64,000 nt of DNA from NCBI RefSeq assembly GCF_000247815.1, contig NC_021672.1, positions 70,728,303-70,792,302 on the forward strand, read 5' to 3'. Position 1 is the first letter of the stretch, and the number at the start of each line of letters is the position of its first letter. The DNA comes from Ficedula albicollis. Lineage: Eukaryota; Chordata; Aves; Passeriformes; Muscicapidae. Under the pieces are notes generated by a model. That model was given only the letters and a program-made list of their open reading frames with translations, searched no databases and was not told the DNA's origin. Positions 50,771 through 60,239 of the stretch are shown piece by piece. The position numbers and the translations under genes were made by a program.

Positions 50771-50845
50771 GAAATCCATCGTCGATTTGAGAACACTCCC
50801 GACACAGCCAAGACAAAAGCTCTCCAAACTGTTATTGAGATGAAG
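50771..50845 (+). CDS. ERC1: ERC1 internal coding exon B (25 codons)
   Basis: This 75-nt exon encodes EIHRRFENTPDTAKTKALQT followed by VIEMK. The acceptor is ctggtacag (ending 50770) and the donor gtaaat begins at 50846. It is phase 0 at both ends, so it joins exon A (LRE) and exon C (DSKISS) without a frame change. From memory of human ERC1, which has EMHRRFENAPDSAKTKALQT, the exon is nearly identical, with substitutions only at a few positions. It continues the central coiled coil, although the P in this segment suggests a short break in the helix. The polypyrimidine tract is modest and is interrupted by gctggta. Its small, frame-preserving size makes skipping tolerable, but I have no direct evidence of alternative use. 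Confidence 0.96.
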
Positions 50846-52830
50846 GTAAATGATTGTGTGTGGGCAGCAGCAGAATTTGTTCTCTGGAAAATGGGTTTTG
50901 ATATGAAAGGTGACTCTGCCAAGTACCATATGCTTCTGTCCGTTGTGTAATATAAAATAAGTATATTTTTTTATAATATTTTATTGTCTATTATTATTTT
51001 ATTAGTTACTATTGATCACTGAAGAGACAGACACAGTAGAAACTTGTCTTCTGTCTGCAGCAGCAGATACAGATTTCTAACAGTTAACCATAAGTTCATT
51101 ATATTACAAGAATGGGAATGTTAGATTAATATGAAAGATTTGTGGGATTTTATAATGTGGGTTCTTTTCTTTTTGTTTTATCAACGTTTGAAATACTGCT
51201 TTGCATTCTGTATATCCACTAAGTTAGCAAGCTCGAAACCCACTTAATGAATGGGTCATACAGCTAGAAATATGTCTGTATGCCATCATAAACCCAACTT
51301 TCCTGGATGAATTTGTGATTGAATTCATAAGCCATTAGCTTAAGTATTTAATGGACTGATGGCAATTGGCCAAGAGCTCAGGAGCCACAATCAAGTGTGT
51401 GGTTTACACAGCTTTATGTGATCATATTTCATATTGTATTGCTCATGAATACATCAGACAGAGTTTGGACAAATAGAGTTGAAAGAGTGGAAACTGTCTT
51501 TGCAAGCTGTTATTTTCCATTTTATATCCCTCCTTTTTTATTTTCCTTTCTGTTTTTCTCCTGCAACTTTTTCCATTCTGTATCAGTGTTTTCTTTATTT
51601 ATATCCCATCTTTCTACTCGGAAGCCTTTAATTTGTTGTCACTCTTATTAGTCATCTTTGTGGTCCATAATAATGAAAATTAATTGACCATGTGATAACA
51701 TTAAGTGTCTTTACTATCAAAAGAAAAACACGGGGGTATTTCTGGGAAATGATGTGAGCACTGAAACTAAATACTGTTGTCAGTACCACTTCACCGTACT
51801 ACCTCTAGTTTTTTTTTGCAAAAATCTACTTTGTTTTTAACTTAAGTATCAAACATTAAGCAGGAGATCCAATTAGATCTTCATAATTATAATTTTAAAA
51901 ATATCATCTCATGAATGAAACCCTGTATATGCAAAAATCAGCTTTTTGTTCAGCTGTGCTTTGCTGATCAGACAAAGAAAAGGTTTTGTTTATCAAAGTC
52001 TCTAGTATAGTTTCAAATCAGATCTTTCAGGAAAGATGAAATATTTTGGGGAAATGAAGTAAGAAAAAATAGACTGCTTTAAGAGATGATAGTTCCTAAA
52101 TACATATCCATGATCATGAATATGCATGAATCTCTGTGTGCTGTGTGAATCTGTTATTACTGTTCCTAACACAAAAGACTTGTAAAGAAACAGTAGACCA
52201 GGTACACTGAATGAATCTCTGATCATCCTGTAAAAGTATGAGGATAATGATTGATTGACTTCTTTATTTTCCTGGGTGGTTATTTTCACCCCATTGAAAG
52301 GTTTTATACATTGTACGTATCAGTCAGAATACTTGACAGACCCTTTTCTGCTTTATCCAATCAAAACTAGATTGTTGTGTAATTTCCTTGCTTATGTTGC
52401 CTTGCTGTTCCCCATTTGTGACCCCACTTAAATTACCCAGTGGCACAAACCCAATTTTTTGCCATTCTTGCAGTCACATTTTGCTGTCCATTCACTTATA
52501 ATTAAATGTCTCTGGTTTGTGCTGGCTTTGAAAAGGCAACTTTTCTTCATGTTCCTTTACTTGTTCATCCTATATGTTGTTCCTGCCCTGAACCATGTTT
52601 TCGTTCAGTACTAAACTCTTGCTTTCCTTGAAAGGTAAAAAATAAATCGAAAAATTAGTATCTGAGCACTCATATGTCAAGAGTTGAACACCAATTTCTC
52701 TAAGAACTTTCTAAGTCAATTTTAAGGGGGGTAATTTATTGGACATATATCTCCTTCTGTTTTACTCCAGCAGTAGGTTAACAAATAATCTAACAGTGTG
52801 TCTTTACCTGTCTCCTCTAATCATTTTCAG
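50846..52830 (+). other. ERC1: ERC1 intron between exons B and C (2.0 kb)
   Basis: The donor is gtaaat and the acceptor ctctaatcattttcag (ending 52830). The sequence is AT-rich and unique. I recognise no transposon, RNA gene or additional exon in it. Confidence 0.85.
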
Positions 52831-52986
52831 GATTCAAAGATTTCTTCCATGGAGCGTGGCCTCCGGGATTTGGAAGAGGAGATTCAGATGCTGAAGTCAA
52901 ACGGAGCCCTGAGCACAGAGGAGCGTGAGGAGGAGATGAAGCAAATGGAGGTGTACCGCAGCCATTCCAAATTCATGAAAAATAAG
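52831..52986 (+). CDS. ERC1: ERC1 internal coding exon C (52 codons)
   Basis: The exon encodes DSKISSMERGLRDLEEEIQM, then LKSNGALSTEEREEEMKQME, then VYRSHSKFMKNK. It is bounded by acceptor tcattttcag and donor gtattg, 156 nt, phase 0 at both ends. It is strongly charged heptad coiled coil. The residues SSMERGLRDLEEE and NGALSTEER match ERC1. As I recall it, ERC2 has ASLERNIRDLEDE and NGVLNTEDR at the same place. The donor gtattg is the weakest of the five because it lacks the usual A or G at position +3. A 390-bp pyrimidine satellite starts about 315 bases downstream in the following intron. Confidence 0.97.
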
Positions 52987-54655
52987 GTATTGAGAGAGCT
53001 GCCAGCAGCCCTCTGTTAAACTGAGCTGGGTGAACAGAGAGAAGTGTTCTTGCTTTAGTTAGGAGGAGTGGTCTGACTTCCCAGTCAAATGTTGGGAAAC
53101 AGAATTGATTTAATACCTGCCGTGAAGCCACTAAAATGACTTAAAAACATTTAAGAAAATTTCAATTTCAAATTTGAAAATATTACGATGATGTTTCAGT
53201 AAGATCAGTGGCCCAAGTTCTCTTTTTATTGTCACACCGGATTTTCTTTTCTTTTTCTTCCTTCCTTTTTCTTCCTTTTTCTTTCTTTTTCTTTCTTTTT
53301 CTTCCTTTTCTTCCTTTTCTTCCTTTTCTTCCTTTTCTTCCTTTTCTTCCTTTTCTTCCTTTTCTTCCTTTTCTTCCTTTTCTTCCTTTTCTTCCTTTTC
53401 TTCCTTTTCTTCCTTTTCTTCCTTTTCTTCCTTTTCTTCCTTTTCTTCCTTTTCTTCCTTTTCTTCCTTTTCTTCCTTTTCTTCCTTTTCTTCCTTTTCT
53501 TCCTTTTCTTCCTTTTCTTCCTTTTCTTCCTTTTCTTCCTTTTCTTCCTTTTCTTCCTTTTCTTCCTTTTCTTCCTTTTCTTCCTTTTCTTCCTTTTCTT
53601 CCTTTTCTTCCTTTTCTTCCTTTTCTTCCTTTTCTTCCTTTTCTTCCTTTTCTTCCTTTTCTTCCTTTTCTTCCTTTTCTTCCTTTTCTTTCGTGTTTAT
53701 TTTTAGACCATTATTAATCCATTATTGGTTCAGGTTTTATTTGGTCTAAAGTCCAAAAGGATATTTCTTATTTCTACAGCTGTTGTTGTATGACTGTTTG
53801 ACCTTGTAGTTATATAAAAGCTGAGAAGTGTGTGAACTGTCACAATAATGACTTTCCATTACACTCTCCTTGTAGTAGTGGAGTCAGCATGAGAGTAGAG
53901 TCTACTACAGTGGTGGTGCTGACATGAATTTTGCTCTTTATCTCACAGGGTTGCTTCTAGGAGCTGAAGGGTACCCTGTTCAGATTAGGAGTAGGGGAGG
54001 AGATTAGAGCACCACTTCCTTCCATCTTTTCTTCTTTATTTTCTTCCTTCATTGTTAGCAACTCTTCAATTTTCCCTTGTCCTCTCCTTCTCTGGATTTG
54101 TAGATCTGTTCAGCTACTCGATCTCTGGACCTTTTTGTGTCTCCTGGTCTGCTCACTTATTTTCCTGCAGAAAATTTGTTCCTTTTTGGTATCTGTTTGA
54201 TCATGACTCATGGCCATCTCCAATCCTACCACCTTGTTCTTAATTACACAGCATTTATTTTTTTCAGCATTGTGTTGTATAAGTAATTTGTGGCTGTAGC
54301 TTGACAATTAACATTATTTTTCTTATGCTGAAGTATGTTCCTTTTTCCTGTCATAATTTCCTTATGAACTGCAGTTTCAAAACCCTTGGGATAAGTGCCA
54401 CATACTTGACATATGTAAACATAACCATAACTATATATCTTCTGTTTCATAATCAAATTCTTGTCTGGCAGCCTATATGAAATTACACAGACATTTAACT
54501 TTTGAGAAGACTTAATGAAGAATGGAAGAGAAGATGAGTGACCAGTGTTGATCCTTCTGTTCAGTTCTTTGTCACTTTCAGTTTCTTGGACTGAAACAGG
54601 CTGAGTAGAAGCTGACAAATAATAAATATTTAAAAGCATAACAATGTCGTGACAG
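52987..54655 (+). other. ERC1: ERC1 intron between exons C and D (1.7 kb), carrying a pyrimidine satellite
   Basis: The donor is gtattg. The acceptor before exon D is unusually poor: the 20 bases before it read roughly cataacaatgtcgtgacag, with little pyrimidine tract. About a quarter of the intron is the 9-bp satellite at 53301-53690. The rest is unremarkable AT-rich sequence. Confidence 0.85.
53246..53690 (+). repeat. Polypyrimidine satellite, 9-bp unit
   Basis: An imperfect C/T lead-in (53246-53300) is followed by 390 bases of pure cttcctttt repeat (53301-53690, about 43 units). The strand that becomes ERC1 pre-mRNA is all pyrimidine; the template is all purine. The 9-bp period makes an artificial poly-(LPF) reading frame of about 170 codons that is not a gene. 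Confidence 0.98.
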
Positions 54656-54748
54656 GTAGAGCAACTGAAGGAAGAGCTAAGTGCCAAAGAGGCTCAAGGG
54701 GAGGACCTGAAAAAAAGAGTGGCTGGTCTCCAGACCGAGGTCTCTGCA
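54656..54748 (+). CDS. ERC1: ERC1 internal coding exon D (31 codons, possible cassette exon)
   Basis: The exon encodes VEQLKEELSAKEAQGEDLKK then RVAGLQTEVSA. The acceptor is gtgacag with hardly any polypyrimidine tract. The donor I chose, gtaaga at 54749, is near consensus and keeps the frame (93 nt). A weaker donor, gag|gtctct after codon 28 (54739), would also keep frame and would give the length I remember for mammalian ERC1, ending LQAE. The start of the exon resembles the start of exon E: VEQLKEELSAKEAQ against IGQVKQELSRKDTE. From memory ERC2 has only one such segment (IDQLKQELSKKE), so this exon may be an ERC1-specific module. It is coiled coil. Exon identity is secure; its 3' edge is less so. 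Confidence 0.92.
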
Positions 54749-55060
54749 GTAAGATCTCTCTTTTGTGTGCAGTGGCCATTCACTGAGGCTTGCTAGCTCT
54801 TCTGGCTTTCTTCTCTTACCTTCTTCATGACTTGATATAACAAGTAGAACTAACAGCCTGCTCAGCCTGGTAGCTGCCTTTTTTCCTCATGGTTCTGGTG
54901 TCCATAAATAACATCACTCTCCAGCTGAACATCTGTATTGGTTTTGTTGCTGTTTTTTAATGGTATGGGCTGTTTGAGCAATAACCTACTCTTCTCTACT
55001 GAAGCAGATTTTCACAAGCATCCAGCACCCATTTTGGGGACAGACTTTGAAAGAGATTTG

Positions 55061-55204
55061 CTTTTCCTAGTAAAAAAAGCTAATTTGAAAACTTGTGTTG
55101 AACGCTCTTAACGCCGTTTCACGAAAAACAACCTTTTCCTAGTAAAAAAAGCTAATTTGAAAACGTGTGTTGAACCCTCTTAACGTCGTTTCACGAAAAA
55201 CAAT
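55061..55204. repeat. 72-bp direct tandem duplication
   Basis: The unit starting cttttcctagtaaaaaaagc and containing ttaacgccgtttcacgaaaa occurs at 55061 and 55133 with a few differences. It keeps several CpG sites, rare in the surrounding intron. Confidence 0.94.
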
Positions 55205-55579
55205 TAAATCTGGATGCTGAATGCTTTTGAAACTCATTGCTCGATTTTAGCAGCATGAATTGAGGTTATTCCTTTGCTGTGAAGTCAGAGTTTCACTCAC
55301 AAGTGTGAGCATGGTTTTTAATCAAGAAGAGAGATGCGAGCAGTTGATGCTGTTGTTACTTCTCTTGCGAGTGTGGATGGTGTGTTCACGAAAAACAACT
55401 AAATCTGGATGCTGAATGCTTTTGAAACTCATTGCTCGATTTTAGCAGCATGAATTGAGGTTATTCCTTTGCTGTGAAGTCAGAGTTTCACTCACAAGTG
55501 TGAGCATGGTTTTTAATCAAGAAGAGAGATGTGAGCAGTTGATGCTGTCGTTACTTCTCTTGCGAGTGTGGATGGTGTC
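55190..55579. repeat. 195-bp direct tandem duplication, overlapping the 72-bp one
   Basis: The unit starting ttcacgaaaaacaa, with taaatctggatgctgaatgc, occurs at 55190 and 55385. It begins with the last bases of the 72-bp unit, so the two duplications are nested and their order can be inferred. An apparent open frame at 55455-55661 is partly a by-product. Confidence 0.94.
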
Positions 55580-57381
55580 AGCTGCGTTCTTACTAAAGAG
55601 CTTTGGCACGGTGGCAGTGTGGACTTGCAGCTCTGAAATGGGAGACAAGAATCTTGTCTAGAGACAAGAATGCCAGGGTGCTACTTGGGAATCTTCACAT
55701 AATGAAATGTGCTAAACATCTCTTCAGAGATGAGCCCAAAAACAATCTGTCATTTTGGGAAAGTTTTGCTCTGATTCAGGCTACCTACTAATTGAAAAAG
55801 TTTGTGTCATCTGAGATTTTTTCAGGAGGCTTTTTTGTTTAGGTACTCTAGAAAAGATAGCCAGCAGTAAATAATTCAGCTCTTCCCAGCAGTTGTCCTG
55901 TGCCTGGCAGTATTGTGCAACTGGTGGCTGGCAGCAGAAATAGTGCTGCTGACATCAATGCCTTTGTGGTGAATTGAAATAGGTGGCAGAATCATCTCTG
56001 TGCATATTTGCTTTTAGTAAAATGTGAAAAAAACAACCTAGCAGATTTGAATGAACTGAACTAGAAACAACTGAGTAGTTCCATAAATTCTTATATACCT
56101 TTTCATTGTTCCATTTAATAAAATGAGTTTGAGTGGATTTTTGAAATGCATGTCCTCCTTCTTCCCCATTCCTTCATGTACACTGTTTCACACTGAAGCA
56201 CAGGAGTCCTTGATTAAATATTTTGATACTATTTTCATACTCTTTGGTAAAGAGTTTTCTTCGTTTAATTGCCCATTGTTGACACAGTGTTGTCAATATA
56301 AAGCTGCATTTACCCAAGCTTTTTTTTCTTGGTTATTTCTACAAGTATGTGCATTTATTCTAATCAAAACTTTAAAAAAATATAAATTATACTATTATTT
56401 CATTGATGTGCTTTGTTTCCAAACACGAACAGTGACTTGGACAATTTTTTTATCTTGTGATGTCCTTTAATTTCTTTTTTGAAGCCCTGGACAATGTCCT
56501 TTGGGGCTATTCTGTGAGACAGGAAGCAAACCAGAAAGTTTGTTACAAACATGGACTTAAAACTGTGTGTAGACTTCTCTGTCATCCTTTATTAATTTTT
56601 TTTCTCCAACTTAATAAAAATTGTCCTGAGTGATGATTGCACTTAAATTAAGATTTTAGCTAATACCATTGCTTTCTTTTCCCTGTTTTTACTGTTTGTT
56701 TATTAAATAATAATCCAACCTACATTTGTTAAAATAAATTTGCGTTTCTATACTGATTTAATTCACTAAATTAAATTTAGGAAATTGCTCTCAACAAAAT
56801 GCAATTCCACAAACAATTTTCATGTTGTTTTGATGAATATTTGCATCTGCTTCTAGAACCTTCCACAAACTAAAGTGTGATTCATAGAATAAAAAGCTGG
56901 TTTTGTAAATAGTGGGAAAAGTGAGGGTGACTCCATCCTCTCTAAGCATGAGGCTGGATTGATAGGTGAGGAGCTGGAGGGCAACTTGCTGATTTGACAT
57001 TTCAAAGCAAACATTGTGCTGCTGAGAGACCTGCAGGTGCTCTGGTATTGCAGGCTAGGAGTATTTTGTCAGTACAGCTGTTTCATCTTCATTAAAACCT
57101 TACCCCTGCTATCTGGGTTTGGTCAGTCCTTTGGAAGATGAATAACAAAAGAACCTCCCTTGAAAAACTGATGACATTGCTCCCCCTCTTCTTCCTTGTA
57201 TCCTTTGCTCATGACACAAATTTTTGCCAGCCTTTCACTCAAGATAACTGAAGGCTTCATAGTTCTTTGGGATAATTTAAGAGTATCATACTGGTTGTTG
57301 ATAGTTATGTGTGTTGATAGTAATTTTTGTAAGGAAGGTGTAAACTGTTCCTGCCTTTGCCCGTCCTTCCTGTGTTTCCAG

Positions 57382-57549
57382 ATTGGCCAGGTGAAGCAGG
57401 AGCTGTCACGCAAGGACACCGAGCTGCTGGCCCTGCAGACCAAGCTGGAGACCCTCACCAACCAGTTCTCTGACAGCAAGCAGCACATCGAGGTTCTCAA
57501 AGAGTCTCTGACAGCTAAAGAGCAAAGAGCTGCCATCCTGCAGACAGAG
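57382..57549 (+). CDS. ERC1: ERC1 internal coding exon E (56 codons)
   Basis: The exon encodes IGQVKQELSRKDTELLALQT, then KLETLTNQFSDSKQHIEVLK, then ESLTAKEQRAAILQTE. It follows the strong acceptor ccttcctgtgtttccag and ends at donor gtgagg, 168 nt (24 heptads), phase 0 at both ends. It is uninterrupted coiled coil, part of the long central rod that precedes the RAB6- and liprin-binding regions in the family. TLTNQFSDSKQHIEVLK fits ERC1; ERC2, as I recall, has LSNQNSDCKQ. The next expected exon (starting VDALRLRLEEK) is not found before the window ends. A 67-bp direct duplication starts only 25 bases past the donor. Confidence 0.97.
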
Positions 57550-57573
57550 GTGAGGTGGGCAATCCTGTACTTG

Positions 57574-57707
57574 CTGTCTGTGCACAGAGAGAAAGAGAAA
57601 ACCATTATTTCTTGTGTTCTTAGGTTGTACAGTCCCACAGCTGTCTGTGCACAGAGAGAAAGAGAAAACCATTAGTTCTTGTGTTCTTAGGTTGTACAGT
57701 CCCAGAG
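57574..57707. repeat. 67-bp direct tandem duplication just after exon E
   Basis: The unit starting ctgtctgtgcacagagagaa occurs at 57574 and 57641 with two differences. The first copy begins 25 bases inside the intron. Confidence 0.95.
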
Positions 57708-59284
57708 CCTTCCAGTACTGCTTGTTCTGAGCATTTTGTGTCTTTGATTATAGGTTTGATTCTCTAGGCCAGGGGATTGATCTGAAGATAAATATGTGTG
57801 CAGAAGTGCTTGGCTGAATTAGAAGTTGCAATGTCTGAGCTGGGGGGATTTATTTGTAGTGACCTTGTAGCTAGAGGAGAGAAGAAAAAGGAAGATGATT
57901 CCAATAGCAAACACTCTGCAGAGGCTTCACCATTACTGCCAGCATGTCCAGGAACTCTTACTTGTAAGCCTAAAATATGGACTTTGATGGTTTATGGTGC
58001 ATATTCCAGAGTAAAGGAAAAATATTTTCTCAGTTGTTTTTCGATGACAAGTGCTTAATAAATTCCCATATTATATAAGAGCCAGGTGTGTATCTGAACA
58101 TCAAACAGGTAATAAATGTAGCATAAATGTGTTGCTTCTGGACATTCTTGAAGAGCAAGCATGGAATGTTGTGTGCAGACAGCATTTCAGTCCCTGGCTT
58201 GGGAAACTGTAATGTTAGTGGAAGTCCAAAAGATGGCAGTGATGCATCAAAAACTTTGTTGTTACAGCTGAAAGAGTCAAAGCCAAAGGAGCTGTGGGAA
58301 AGGCATGCAGGAAATTTGTGGGTGACACTGGGAGAAGGTTCCTTACTACAAGAGCATAAGAGAATTGATCTGAACTTTTTACCCTAATTTAGCTTTCCTT
58401 TAGCCAAAATTGGTAAATCTGTGGGTGGACATGCAAGAATGAAGTTACATAGTAAATATCTTTTGATGTTCCAGGATGGCATTTCTGGTTATTCTCAGAT
58501 TTATGTAGAAGCTGAGATTGCATTAGTGAGCAAAACTGGGAAAGTGTTCCGGTTTACAATGATAAAACCCCTGTAAACTTGTTAATTCCTTTTTGGTAGT
58601 TCAGGAATGTACCCTATATTAGTACATGTCTATTTAAAAGAAATATTAAACTTCAAAATATCACTGAAAGTAGATGTTATGTAAATAAATATTTTCAAAG
58701 GTAAAATGCAGGCTTTGATCCGTTGTAGTTGTTGAAAAGAATATAAATATGTTAAATGTGCAGTACTGTGGCAAACCTACAAAAGTAGAAATACATTTCT
58801 CACTTTTAAGTAAGAAATAGTAATACTTTTCTACCCATGAGAGATGAAGTTCTTGAACAAATTTACTTTATTAACAAGCTAAAAGACTCCACCAGAGGGT
58901 CATAATTTCAGCTGTTATGGTAGGTAAATATATTTATTCAATTAAAATGTTCAGAATTGAAACTGAGTATTTAAAACCAAGAAGACTTGCTTATACATCA
59001 TTGATAGATACTCTTGACAGTTATTCAATTAATCTTGATTTTATTTTACCTAAAGGCCAAAGCACTTTAATACAGAGTATTATTCTGCTCTCTAACTTGT
59101 AATATTACTAAATAATCATTGAGAATATTTGTTCTTCTTCATTGGCTCCTTCCAAATGAAGTTCTCATGTAGCACCACAAAACCAAACTTGTTTCCTCCT
59201 TCCAAGAAGATTTTGAAAGATAATCACATCTTTTTTGACCCTTGTTGGAGTTCTTGTCAGAAAGCCCAACAATTAAATTATTAC

Positions 59285-60239
59285 ACAGTTACCTTTTTTT
59301 CTGTGTTCACAGGTAATCCTCTTAAGTATAGGATTGAAAACATGTTGAAAACAAACAGTGTTGAGATATTTGTCCTTGCATCCAGTGATGATTTGGCTTT
59401 TTTAAAGGAAAGGATATCTTTCCCATACAAGGGTTTTCCAATGTGAGGTCCTGCTTGGCCTCACTTCTTGACAGCACTAGTCAGTGTTAAAACACAATTA
59501 GCTTCTCTCAAGACACCTAGAGAGAGTTGTGAGGAGGAGGAGAGCTGCAGTTTCTGACACACGTTGTCAGACATCTTTTAAAGGAAAGGATATCTTTCCC
59601 ATACAAGGGTTTTCAAATGTGAAGTCCTGCTTGGCCTCACTTCTTGACAGCACTAGTCAGTGTTAAAACACAATTAGCTTCTCTCAAGACACCTAGAGAG
59701 AGTTGTGAGGAGGAGGAGAGCTGCAGTTTCTGACACACATTGTCAGACATCTTCATAGGGCATCAGTTTTTTACAGCAATATTTGAATAAACCTTTTTAA
59801 AGAAAAGAGTCTGACACACGTTGTCAGACATCTTCATAGGGCATCAGTTTTTTACAGCAATATTTAAATAAACATTTTTAAAGAAAAGATACAGTTACCT
59901 TTTTTTCTGTGTTCACAGGTAATCCTCTTAAGTATAGGATTGAAAACATGTTGAAAACAAACAGTGTTGAGATATTTGTCCTTGCATCCTGTGATGATTT
60001 GGCTTTTTTAAAGGAAAGGATATCTTTCCCATACAAGGGTTTTCAAATGTGAAGTCCTGCTTGGCCTCACTTCTTGACAGCACTAGTCAGTGTTAAAACA
60101 CAATTAGCTTCTCTCAAGACACCTAGAGAGAGTTGTGAGGAGGAGGAGAGCTGCAGTTTCTGACACACATTGTCAGACATCTTCATAGGGCATCAGTTTT
60201 TTACAGCAATATTTGAATAAACCTTTTTAAAGAAAAGAG
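59285..60239. repeat. Complex nested tandem duplication (606-, 177- and 81-bp periods)
   Basis: A block starting acagttacc (59285) recurs at 59891 (period 606). Within the first, a block starting tttaaaggaaaggatatctt recurs from 59401 to 59578 (period 177), and again at 60007. A block starting tctgacacac recurs from 59729 to 59810 (period 81). The order is P-Q-Q'-S-S'-P'-Q''-S''. Copies differ by only a few bases. I recognise no transposon family in it. Confidence 0.93.

Larger units (their letters stand above)
54749..57381 (+). other. ERC1: ERC1 intron between exons D and E (2.6 kb)
   Basis: The intron runs from donor gtaaga to acceptor ccttcctgtgtttccag. It contains the nested tandem duplications at 55061-55579. 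The remainder, 55580-57381, is AT-rich with nothing I recognise. Confidence 0.85.

Noticed and set aside
53208..53717. 169-codon open frame rich in LPF repeats
   Set aside because: It is a by-product of the 9-bp cttcctttt satellite; period divisible by three and no stop codon in the unit.
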